A stretch of 25,140 nucleotides of DNA from DASSUC01 sp035649895 (lineage in GTDB: Bacteria; Actinomycetota; Actinomycetes; Mycobacteriales; Micromonosporaceae): the NCBI GenBank assembly GCA_035649895.1, contig DASRIS010000100.1, positions 1 through 25,140 of the forward strand, written 5' to 3'. Shown here in pieces: positions 15,822 to 22,905 of the stretch (positions within the stretch are counted from its first letter, which is position 1; every line of letters begins with the position of its first letter). The notes under the pieces are model-generated. The model saw only the letters and a list, made by a program, of their open reading frames with translations. It had not been told where the DNA came from and did no database searches. Both the position numbers and the translations under genes were made by a program.

Positions 15822-16930
15822 CCGTCGCGGCCTTGGGAAAGGTGCCGAGCACGTCGTTCAAGCTCGCGGACGAGCGGTCGGCGACCGAGCCGCCCGAGGC
15901 GCGCGGGCTCGCCCGCGACCAGGTGCGGCTGCTCGTCGCCGAGCCGGGCCGGGTGGCCCATGCCCGCTTCCGCGACCTGGGCCGGTTCCTGCGGGCCGGC
16001 GACCTGGTCGTGGTGAACACCTCGGCCACCCTGCCGGCCGCTGTCGACGGCACCCGGGCCGACGGGAGCCGGGTCGTGGTGCACTGCTCGACCCCGCTCG
16101 ATGGCAGGGCGGCGTGGGTGGTGGAGCTGCGGCTGCCGGACGGGTCCGGCCCGGTGCGCGACGCCAGCGCCGGGGAGCGGGTCGAGCTGCCCGGGGGCGC
16201 GGTGCTGACCCTGCTGTCCGCGTACCCGGATGAGAGGGTGACCACCGGGAGCCGGTTGTGGGCCGCCCGGGCCGGTGGTGGCGCGACGGGTGGCGACGTG
16301 AGCGGCGGCGACGTGAGCGGCGGCGGCCTGGGCCGGGTGCTGGCCCGGCACGGGCGGCCGATCACCTACGGGTACCTGCGCGGGCGCTGGCCGCTGCGGC
16401 TCTACCAGCCGGTGTTCGGCCGGAAGCCGGGCAGCGCGGAGATGGCCAGTGCCGGCCGGCCGTTCACCCACCGCCTCGTCACCGACCTGGTCACCCGTGG
16501 GGTGGCGGTGGCGCCGGTGCTGCTGCACGCCGGAGTGTCCTCTTTAGAGGCCTACGAGCCGCCGCAGCCGGAGCGCTTCCGGGTGCCGCTGGCAACGGCC
16601 CGGCTGGTCACGCAGACACGGCGGTGGGGCGGGCGGGTGGTCGCGGTCGGGACCACGGTGGTACGGGCCCTGGAGAGCGCCGCCCAGCCGGACGGCTCGG
16701 TCGTACCCGCTGGGGGTTGGACCGACCTGGTCCTCGGGCCGGACCGGCCGGCGCGGGTGGTCGGCGGCCTGGTCACCGGGTGGCACGCGCCGGACGCGTC
16801 GCACCTGCTGCTGCTCGAGGCGGTGGCCGGTGCGGAGCTGGTGGGGCGGGCCTACGGCGAGGCGCTGCGGGCCGGCTACCGGTGGCACGAGTTCGGCGAC
16901 AGCTGCCTGCTGCTGCCCGCCGACCGTTAG
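15818..16930 (+). CDS. Divergent QueA-like protein (S-adenosylmethionine:tRNA ribosyltransferase-isomerase family)
   Basis: 370 residues from GTG 15818. QueA moves the ribosyl group of SAM to preQ1 in tRNA, giving epoxyqueuosine. Family landmarks are present but altered: 'DLVVVNTSATLPA' (usually NxTRVxPAR), 'RLYQPVFGRKPGSAEMASAGRPFTHRL' (usually ERYQTVYA...GSVAAPTAGLHFT), 'VLLHAGVSSL' (usually VTLHVGxGTF) and 'VVAVGTTVVRALES' near the C-terminus. A Gly/Asp/Ser-rich insert with a tandem GGDVS unit lies near 158-170. Usual QueA length is about 340-360. It is coupled to the SDR and no tgt or other queuosine gene is near. Either it is a diverged QueA or a paralogue with another substrate, so I leave the symbol blank. 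Confidence 0.8.
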   Translation: MTVAALGKVPSTSFKLADERSATEPPEARGLARDQVRLLVAEPGRVAHARFRDLGRFLRAGDLVVVNTSATLPAAVDGTRADGSRVVVHCSTPLDGRAAWVVELRLPDGSGPVRDASAGERVELPGGAVLTLLSAYPDERVTTGSRLWAARAGGGATGGDVSGGDVSGGGLGRVLARHGRPITYGYLRGRWPLRLYQPVFGRKPGSAEMASAGRPFTHRLVTDLVTRGVAVAPVLLHAGVSSLEAYEPPQPERFRVPLATARLVTQTRRWGGRVVAVGTTVVRALESAAQPDGSVVPAGGWTDLVLGPDRPARVVGGLVTGWHAPDASHLLLLEAVAGAELVGRAYGEALRAGYRWHEFGDSCLLLPADR

Positions 16931-16959
16931 CACGGCGGTTCCCGGGGTACCGCCGTGGC

Positions 16960-17301
16960 ATGCCCAAGCGATACGACAGCTACGACCGGGTGGCGGTGGT
17001 CACCGGCTCCGACTCCGGCATCGGCGAGGCGGTGGCCGTCGCCCTGGCCAAGGCCGGCTTCGGCTCGCCGGTACTCGACACCACGTACGAGCAGTGGCGG
17101 GAGGTGCTCGCGGCCTGGGCCTGCTCACCAAGGTCATGGCGCAGGAGCTGGCGGGCCACGGCATCACCGTGAACGCGGTGGCGCCGGGGGAGACCGCCAC
17201 GCCGATGACCGGGCTCGTCCTGGGTGGTCGACGGCGGGATGCTGCTGATGGGGCCGCAGGCGGGCTCGCACCTGCAGTCGGCGGACTGGCGGCAGGGGTA
17301 G
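16960..17301 (+). pseudogene. Decayed SDR oxidoreductase with internal deletions
   Basis: Pieces of one SDR family occur in order but in all three frames. Frame 1 from ATG 16960 gives MPKRYDSYDRVAVVTGSDSGIG and on to AKAGFG, then jumps to 'DTTYEQWREVLA'. A second frame follows with 'GLGLLTKVMAQELAGHGITVNAVAPG'. A third gives 'WVVDGGMLLMGPQAGSHL', ending 'SADWRQG' at TAG 17299-17301. The missing parts are the cofactor loop and NNAG region, the active-site Ser/Tyr-Lys stretch up to 'AAKAG', and the segment after TPMTG. At least three internal deletions and two frame changes have reduced a roughly 250-residue enzyme to about 110 codons. It cannot make an active SDR. Confidence 0.82.
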
Positions 17302-17438
17302 CCTCCAGCTCGCGACTGCGGCAGGACAGCACCATTCGCCCGAGCAGGGACATGGGTGACCAGCCGACCCGGCTCGTCACCCTCGCCGGCTGGTGTTCGG
17401 CTTGTGACCCCACGGGTGCTGGGGTGGGATGAGGGGGA

Positions 17439-17466
17439 GCGGCGCCGGTTTACGGGGTGGCGCCGC
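17439..17466 (+). promoter_or_regulatory. Perfect 8-bp inverted repeat ahead of the Asp-box gene
   Basis: GCGGCGCC (17439-17446) and GGCGCCGC (17459-17466) flank a 12-base spacer. A weaker CCCCA...TGGGG dyad lies just upstream (about 17408-17425). The element sits 23 bases before ATG 17490 and ends about 14 bases before the Shine-Dalgarno GGAGG. It could be an operator or a 5'-leader hairpin. No regulator can be named. Confidence 0.4.
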
Positions 17467-17489
17467 GTCGTCTAGTCGCTGGAGGCTTC

Positions 17490-19298
17490 ATGCGACGATC
17501 CCTTCTGCTCGGCGCCGTGGCCCTGCTGGCTGCCGCGGTCGCGGCGCCATCGCCCGTCCAGGCGCAACCGGCCGACGCCGATGACCGGGTGACCCCGGCA
17601 ACGGCGTACGTGCGCCACGACGGCGGCACGGACCGGGCAGTTCAGCACTGCTCCGACACCTCGACGAGCCTGGCCCCGGATGTCCCGAACGACGGGGACA
17701 CCGACTCCAACGACGGCGGTGCCTTCCGCCAGGGCAACGAGCCCTCGGTGGCGATCGACCCGACCAACCCCAACCTCGTCTTCGCCGCGTGGAACGACTA
17801 CTGCGACGCTGACCTCGGGGGCGGCTGGATGGGCATCGCCTTCTCGCGTAACCGGGGGGAGACCTGGACCCCGTCCAAGATCCCCGGCTACCCGAGCGAC
17901 ACCTCCGCCGAGGGGATGGCCTCGCCACTACACGGCCGGCAGGCCGAGGCGGGCGACCCGCTCCTCACCTTCGACCGCGCCGGCAACCTCTTCGCCGGCG
18001 GCATCGCGTTCAACCGCGTGAACCCGCAGAACGGCGACGTCTGGGTAGCGACCTACGCCAACCGCCCGCACCCGAGCGGCTACCCGAAGGACTACCTGCG
18101 TACCGTCGTCGTGGCCCGGGGCGTGCCGGCGCTGGCCGGACCGTTCCAGGACAAGCCGGAGCTGGAGGCCGACCGGACCGGTGGTCGGTACGACGGCAAC
18201 GTCTACATCTGCTGGTCGCGCTTTGTCGGCGCCGGGCGCACCAAGATCCAGTTTGCCCGCTCCACCGACTCCGGGGCGACGTTCTCGCACCCGGTCAACC
18301 TCTCTGAGGGCGTGGACGTCCAGGGCTGTGACATCGCCGTCGAGGCCGACGGCGACGTCTACGTCACCTGGGGCACCCGCAACTCGCCGTCCCGCATCGA
18401 CGTGGAGGGGCTGGCCATCGCGCGCTCGTCCGACGGTGGCGCCAGCTTCGAGAAGCCCCGGCAGGTGAAGGCGTTCACCCGCTACTTCCCGTCGGACGGG
18501 GCGCGGGACTGCGGCGACGGCGCGGCTACGTGCCCGAGCCGGTTCGTCTTCTTCCGGGTGCCGCTGGAGCCGCGGGTGACCTCGGACCAGAGCGGCATGC
18601 TGCCGGGGATCTACGCCACCTACAACGCGGTCGACCCGGCCACGGTGGTACGTAGCCAGACCACGTACAGCTCGGCCGGGGCCAACTCGGGCTTTGTCGG
18701 GCGCTCGGTGGTCTACGTCGTACGCTCCACCGACAACGGTCGCACCTGGTCCAACCCGATCCCGGTGGACCCGGCCGGCGGGCGGGGACACCAGTACTTC
18801 TCGGACGTCGACGCGCTCGGCGGCAAGCTGGTCGCGATGTGGCAGGACAACCGCACCGACAACGCGTACAGCGTGCAGCTGCCGATCGGCAACGCGCTCG
18901 ATGCCCAGGGCCGGCCGGTCTCGTCCGGCACCGACGCGGTCGGCACGTACGCGGCGGTCTCCGACAACGGCACCACGTTCACCCCGCTCGGCGAGGTCTC
19001 GTCGGTGACGCACCAGCCGTCGTACGAGATGTTCGGCGGGCGGAACCTGCCCTTCCAGGGCGACTACAACCACGTGGCGCTCGCGTTCGACAGCGCCACC
19101 ACACTGTTCGGGTACATGGCGTGGACCGACAACCGCGACGTGCTGCCCGGAGTGGACATCCGCGAGACCGACTACGTCGACGGCTTCGACGTCAACCAGT
19201 GCCGTACGCCGACGGCGCTCGAGCCCGACCGGTGCCCGAACGCGCACGGCCTCGACCAGAACATCTACGGCCAGTCGATAGCGCTCACGGTCGGCTGA
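17490..19298 (+). CDS. Secreted Asp-box (BNR/sialidase-like) beta-propeller protein
   Basis: 602 residues. A Sec signal peptide (MRRSLLLGAVALLAAAVAAPSPVQAQ, cleavage near 25-27) leads into a propeller. Five Asp-box-like motifs (S-x-D-x-G-x-x-W/F) are at 119-126, 258-265, 313-320, 413-420 and 490-497, e.g. STDSGATF and STDNGRTW. Blade starts such as 'GNEPSVAIDPTNPNLVFAAWND' are typical of the family called 'sialidase/exo-alpha-sialidase' in actinobacteria. The sialidase arginine triad and catalytic Tyr/Glu are not evident to me, so glycosidase activity is unproven. ATG 17490 is preceded by GGAGG 5 bases upstream and starts the signal peptide exactly. It stands alone, closed by the hairpin at 19336-19369. 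Confidence 0.85.
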   Translation: MRRSLLLGAVALLAAAVAAPSPVQAQPADADDRVTPATAYVRHDGGTDRAVQHCSDTSTSLAPDVPNDGDTDSNDGGAFRQGNEPSVAIDPTNPNLVFAAWNDYCDADLGGGWMGIAFSRNRGETWTPSKIPGYPSDTSAEGMASPLHGRQAEAGDPLLTFDRAGNLFAGGIAFNRVNPQNGDVWVATYANRPHPSGYPKDYLRTVVVARGVPALAGPFQDKPELEADRTGGRYDGNVYICWSRFVGAGRTKIQFARSTDSGATFSHPVNLSEGVDVQGCDIAVEADGDVYVTWGTRNSPSRIDVEGLAIARSSDGGASFEKPRQVKAFTRYFPSDGARDCGDGAATCPSRFVFFRVPLEPRVTSDQSGMLPGIYATYNAVDPATVVRSQTTYSSAGANSGFVGRSVVYVVRSTDNGRTWSNPIPVDPAGGRGHQYFSDVDALGGKLVAMWQDNRTDNAYSVQLPIGNALDAQGRPVSSGTDAVGTYAAVSDNGTTFTPLGEVSSVTHQPSYEMFGGRNLPFQGDYNHVALAFDSATTLFGYMAWTDNRDVLPGVDIRETDYVDGFDVNQCRTPTALEPDRCPNAHGLDQNIYGQSIALTVG

Positions 19299-19335
19299 CC
19301 GTACCGACGGTTGCCCGGAGGCGACCGGACGCACG

Positions 19336-19369
19336 CCACGGGCGGGGCCGGGACCGGCTCCGCCCGTGG
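19336..19369. terminator. Bidirectional 15-bp hairpin between convergent genes
   Basis: Arms 19336-19350 and 19355-19369 pair over 15 bp with one G-T position (CCACGGGCGG outer part, GCCG inner part). The loop is GGAC. It lies 38 bases after the Asp-box gene stop and 4 bases before the end of the minus-strand arsC gene, so it can serve both. Confidence 0.7.
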
Positions 19370-19372
19370 GCG

Positions 19373-19756
19373 TCACGCCCCGGCCGAGGCCGCCCGGGTG
19401 TGCCGTACCGCCTCGTCGAGCGCCTCCGGGGTGCGCCCGACCACCGCCGACCCGTCGTCCAGCAGCAGGATCGGCCGCTGGATCAGCTGGGGCGCGGCCA
19501 CCATCGCGTCCACCCACCGGTCGACGCTCGCCTCGTCCCGCGGCCAGTCCGCCATGCCGAGCTCCTGCGCCTGCGGCTCGCCGGTGCGGCAGACCTCCCA
19601 CGGGGGTACGCCGAGCCGGCGCAGCACCTCGACCAGCTCCTCCCGGGTCGGCGGCTGCTCCAGGTACGCCCGCAGCCGGTACGGCACCCGCGCCTCGTCC
19701 AGCGTCCGGCGCGCACCGGCGCACTTCGAGCAGGACGGGTTGTTCCACAGCTCCAT
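19373..19756 (-). CDS. ArsC/Spx-family arsenate reductase-like protein
   Basis: 127-residue ArsC (glutaredoxin-type) protein. The N-terminus MELWNNPSCSKC places Cys9 at the catalytic position, with Cys12 making a CxxC. Three arginines line up with those that bind arsenate in E. coli ArsC: 'VCRTGEP', 'IQRPIL' and 'VVGRTPEAL'. That favours a reductase over a pure Spx-type regulator, which lacks this set. No ars operon genes are adjacent, so the true role may be general thiol chemistry. ATG 19756 has AAGG 8 bases upstream. Its start is 16 bases from that of the divergent grpB-like gene. Confidence 0.82.
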   Translation of the reverse strand: MELWNNPSCSKCAGARRTLDEARVPYRLRAYLEQPPTREELVEVLRRLGVPPWEVCRTGEPQAQELGMADWPRDEASVDRWVDAMVAAPQLIQRPILLLDDGSAVVGRTPEALDEAVRHTRAASAGA

Positions 19757-19772
19757 GCGACGATCCTTGCCT

Positions 19773-20369
19773 ATGCCGATCAGCGTCGTCGAGTACGACC
19801 ACGACTGGGCCCGCCGGTTCGATGCCGAGCGCGCGCTGCTGGAGCGGGTGCTCGCACCCTGGCTGCATGGCGGGGTCCACCACGTCGGCTCGACCGCCGT
19901 GCCCGGCCTGGCTGCCAAGCCGATCATCGACATGGTCGCGGGGGTACGCGACCTGGCGCGGGCGCGGGCCGCGTTCGAGCCGCTCGGCTGGCTGGGCTAC
20001 GCCTACTCGCCGCACCGGCCGCGCGCCTACCGGTTCTCCAAGCCGCCCGCGCGGCACTGGTGGGAGTGCACCCACCACCTGCACCTCACCGAGCCGGGCG
20101 GCGACCTGTGGCGGGAGCGGCTGGCGTTCCGCGACGCCCTGCGCGGCGACGCGGCACTGCGCGCCGACTACCAGGGGCTGAAGCTGCGGCTCGCGCAGGA
20201 GCACGGCGACGACATCACGGCGTACACCGCCGCGAAGCGGCCCTTCGTGGCCCGCGTGCTGGCCCGGGCCGGGATCGACCTGCCCGACCGTTCTCCACCG
20301 GATCCATCAGCCTCACCGGCTCCACCGGCTTTGCCCGCGCGTGCGGATCCGCCTGAGCCTGGGCGGTGA
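19773..20369 (+). CDS. GrpB-family (UPF0157) nucleotidyltransferase-like protein
   Basis: 198 residues. The GrpB core is plain: 'VVEYDHDWARRFDAERALL', HHVGSTAVPGLAAKPIIDM (the GS...D nucleotidyltransferase motif), 'THHLHLTEPGGDLWRERLAFRD' and 'YQGLKLRLA'. The family is related to minimal nucleotidyltransferases and its substrate is not established. Residues from about 170 on are a Pro/Ala-rich tail not typical of the family. ATG 19773 matches the usual 'MPI.VV.YD..W' start; the in-frame ATG at 19755 would add six residues. Neither has a good ribosome binding site. It diverges from arsC and converges on the kelch lipoprotein gene. A weak 6-bp hairpin (20366-20388) follows. Confidence 0.85.
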   Translation: MPISVVEYDHDWARRFDAERALLERVLAPWLHGGVHHVGSTAVPGLAAKPIIDMVAGVRDLARARAAFEPLGWLGYAYSPHRPRAYRFSKPPARHWWECTHHLHLTEPGGDLWRERLAFRDALRGDAALRADYQGLKLRLAQEHGDDITAYTAAKRPFVARVLARAGIDLPDRSPPDPSASPAPPALPARADPPEPGR

Positions 20370-20443
20370 GCAACGGCGGGCAGCTCACACCCGGCGGGTG
20401 CGGCGACCGCGGGCCTTCGGACCGTGCGGTGTCAGGAGACCGG

Positions 20444-21712
20444 TCACGGCCGGTATATGGCGCCGTCGCTGAAGGCGGTGCCTGCGGAGGTCCCACCCCA
20501 GACGAGCATCTCCCGGCCGATCCAGGCGGCAACCGCACCGCAGCGGCCGCGCAGCGGCGCCTTGGGCAGCGCCGACCACCGGTTGGTCGCCGGGGTGTAC
20601 GCCGCGCCGCCGGCCAGCCCTTCCCGGTTGTTGAACGGCACCGGCACCCCGCCCCAGACCAGCAGCTGGCGGCCGGTCCACACGGCCATGTGCTGGCTGC
20701 GGGCCTGCTCCAGGTTGGGCAGGCGGCGCCACCGGTTGGTGTAGGGGTTGTACCCGAGCCCATCCTGGTAGGGCCGCCAGGTCCACTGGCTCCATGCGCC
20801 GCCGCCGACCATCAGCACCTCGGTGCCGGTCCAGGTGAGCGTGGCCTGCAGCCGGGGCGCCGGCAGTGACGCGATCTTCCGCCAGGTGCGGGTAGCCGGG
20901 TTGTACGCGGCGGCGTCGGTGAGCTCGACGCCGTGGCGTGTACCGCCGACCACGACCATCTCCCAGCCGGTCCAGACACCGGTGGCATGCCGCCCGGACA
21001 GCGGCGCCGCGGGGAGCTTGCGCCAGGCATTGGACCACGGGTCGTACGCCCATCCCGCGGCCGACTCCTCGCCGCCGCAGCAGCCGCCACCCCACATCAG
21101 CACCTGCCGGCCGGTCCAGACGGTCACCGAGGGTCCGGCGGGCCCGGGAGCGATCGGCCGCCAGCGGTTGGTGCGCGGGTTGTAGGCCGCGTAGCTCTGC
21201 CCGAAGGTGAGTATCTCGGTGCCGGTCCACACGGCCCGGACGCCGCCCTCGGTGTTGCGCACCGGGTACGGGTTGGCGGGCAGCTTCCGCCACCGGTTGG
21301 TGGTGGGGTTGTACGCCGCGTCGACGACCCGAGGCCTCTCGGAGGTGTCGCGAACGACGTTGTGGATGATCAGCTCGGTGCCCGTCCAGACATGGGCGAG
21401 GTATGTCCCCCCGGAGACCGGCGCTGCGGGCAGCATCCGCCAGGTGCCCGCAGCCGGCGGCTTCGACGCCGTGGTGCCCGGGCGGGGCGTGACCGGCGCC
21501 GATGGGCTGCCCGGTGCTGACGGGCTGGCTGGCGTGGATGGGTTGGCCGGTGCCGAAGGGCTGGCGGCCGGTCCACCGGGCTGGGGCTCGGCGCCGCGGT
21601 TGTCCGCTCCGCCGTCCTCGCAGCCGGGGACGGCCAGCAGAGCCATGACCCCCAGGGCAACGATGACCGGGAGCCGGCGACGGGCCGGGCGGTCCTCGAG
21701 ACGAGGACGCAT
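20444..21712 (-). CDS. Kelch/galactose-oxidase-like beta-propeller lipoprotein
   Basis: 422 residues. A basic N-terminus, hydrophobic core 'VIVALGVMALLAVPGC' and Cys31 form a lipoprotein signal peptide. A Pro/Ser/Ala linker runs to about residue 85. The rest is a propeller of about seven kelch-like blades, each with 'AVWTGxEMLVWGG' and 'AAYNPATNRWRKLP' strands. Such proteins are surface-exposed and bind ligands; no copper-radical oxidase residues are evident. AGGTGA lies 8 bases before ATG 21712. A shortened and frameshifted homologue lies just upstream (22004-22635), which suggests a tandem duplication with later loss. Confidence 0.85.
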   Translation of the reverse strand: MRPRLEDRPARRRLPVIVALGVMALLAVPGCEDGGADNRGAEPQPGGPAASPSAPANPSTPASPSAPGSPSAPVTPRPGTTASKPPAAGTWRMLPAAPVSGGTYLAHVWTGTELIIHNVVRDTSERPRVVDAAYNPTTNRWRKLPANPYPVRNTEGGVRAVWTGTEILTFGQSYAAYNPRTNRWRPIAPGPAGPSVTVWTGRQVLMWGGGCCGGEESAAGWAYDPWSNAWRKLPAAPLSGRHATGVWTGWEMVVVGGTRHGVELTDAAAYNPATRTWRKIASLPAPRLQATLTWTGTEVLMVGGGAWSQWTWRPYQDGLGYNPYTNRWRRLPNLEQARSQHMAVWTGRQLLVWGGVPVPFNNREGLAGGAAYTPATNRWSALPKAPLRGRCGAVAAWIGREMLVWGGTSAGTAFSDGAIYRP

Positions 21713-21946
21713 CGCGGTTCACCTCTTTCCAACCTCGCCGACAGCCACCGGGCGGGGGACGGCCCCAATGGGCCCGGCGAGTCGTGGCCGACAACACCAA
21801 CTCTCCCGGCAGAAGCTGGTCAGGCAGAACCATCCGGCCCGAACGGGGTGACGGACCTCAGACAGACAGTAACGCTAGGTGGGCCTGCCTGGACCACCCT
21901 CGACGCCGGCCAGCTCCGGACCGGCGGTCGCGAGCCTGCCAGGCCC
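21713..21946. other. Upstream region of the kelch lipoprotein gene
   Basis: Together with the tandem repeat that follows, this gap of about 290 bp holds no convincing gene. It should contain the promoter of the minus-strand lipoprotein gene. GTGACGGACCT followed by GACAG (21848-21865) recurs upstream of the decayed copy at 22761-22777, perhaps a trace of a duplicated upstream region. Confidence 0.35.
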
Positions 21947-22008
21947 GGTCGGGTCAGGGGGGCGGTCGGGTCAGGGCGCGGTCGGGTCAGGAGGGCAGCT
22001 GGGTCAGG
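21947..22008. repeat. Short tandem repeats GGTCGGGTCAGG, 16-18 bp period
   Basis: GGTCGGGTCAGG starts at 21947, 21964 and 21980, and a partial fourth copy, GGGTCAGG, lies at 22001-22008. Each core is followed by a variable 4-6-base G-rich filler. The last unit contains the stop codon of the decayed kelch gene (22004-22006). Confidence 0.7.
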
Positions 22009-22635
22009 AAGGTGTCGGCGGCCGGTAGGCGGCGCCGTCGCTGAGGGGAAGGTCCCCGTAGGACCCACCCCAGATGAGCATCTCCCGGCCGGTCCATACG
22101 GCGGCCGCGCCGGCCCGGCCGCGCAGCGGCGCCTTGGGCAGCCGACCACCGGTTGGTCGCCGAGGTGTACGCCACACCGTACGGCGGTGTGGACCGGTGG
22201 TCGCCCGGCGTGGTGACCCCGCCCCACACCAGCAGCTGACGGCCGGTCCACACGGCCATGTGGAAGGTGCGGGCGGTACTCATGTCCGGCAGCCGGCGCC
22301 ACCGGTTGGTGGACGGGTTGTACGCGAGCCCGTCCTGGTACGTCCGGCACGGCTCCTCGTCCAAGGCGTGGCCCCCGACCACCAGCACCTCGCTGCCGGT
22401 CCAGGTGAACGTGGCGTACAGCCGGGGTCCTGGCAGTGACGGGACCTTCCGCCAGGTGCGGGTCGCCGGGTTGTACGCGGCGCCGGCGGTGACGGCGAAG
22501 CTGTCGCTTCCACCGAGCAGGACCAGCTCCCGGCCGGTCCAGACCCCCTTGGCGTACCGCCCGGACAGCGGGGCTGCGGGCAGCCTCCGCCAGGTGTTGG
22601 AGGGTGGGTCGTACGCCCATCCCGCAGCCGAAGCC
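22004..22635 (-). pseudogene. Decayed second kelch propeller gene (5' truncated, frameshifted)
   Basis: The translation from about 22635 downward matches the C-terminal half of the intact neighbour: SAAGWAYDPPSNTWRRLP against SAAGWAYDPWSNAWRKLP, and several later blades. The signal peptide, linker and about three first blades are missing, and nothing kelch-like lies above 22635. Near 22142 the sequence lacks two bases present in the intact copy (gggcagccgacc against gggcagcgccgacc). That shifts the frame inside the last blade. Past the shift the correct third frame resumes with 'LPKAPLRGRAGAAAVWTGREM' and ends at TGA 22004. A secreted product is impossible without a signal peptide. Confidence 0.85.
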
Positions 22636-22677
22636 ACCCGAGCAGGGGGCAGGCCCGACGGGGCTCGGCAGGCCGTG

Positions 22678-22706
22678 ATGGAAGACACCAACAAATGGAA
22701 GACACC
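22678..22706. repeat. 12-base direct repeat, 17-bp period
   Basis: ATGGAAGACACC occurs exactly at 22678-22689 and 22695-22706, separated by AACAA. It lies in the 270-bp gap between the decayed kelch gene and the AAA+ gene, in locally AT-richer DNA. It may be a leftover operator of the lost 5' region, or a site for the AAA+ gene 200 bp downstream. The rest of the gap shows no gene. Confidence 0.5.
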
Positions 22707-22905
22707 GATAACCCGACGCCGACGACGGCCGCCGGGTGGTCCTCGCTGGCCCACCCGAAAGTGACGGACCTTGGACAGATCGAGCAGCCCAGGCCCCGGA
22801 CGCATCCGGCGGCGACGGGCCGCCGAAGCGGTCTCGAAGCTCGCCGGACCGGCATGCCCGTGTCAGACTCGCAAGGGCACAACCGTTCGACTGACGTGGA
22901 GCGTC

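Noticed and set aside
17928..20204. 758-codon minus-strand frame spanning the Asp-box gene, arsC and grpB
   Set aside because: It is antisense to recognisable genes and reads as repetitive Arg/Val/Gly sequence. Long shadow frames are normal at this GC content.
20366..20388. Terminator between the GrpB gene and the kelch lipoprotein gene
   Set aside because: Only a 6-bp stem with an 11-base loop, too weak to list as a feature.
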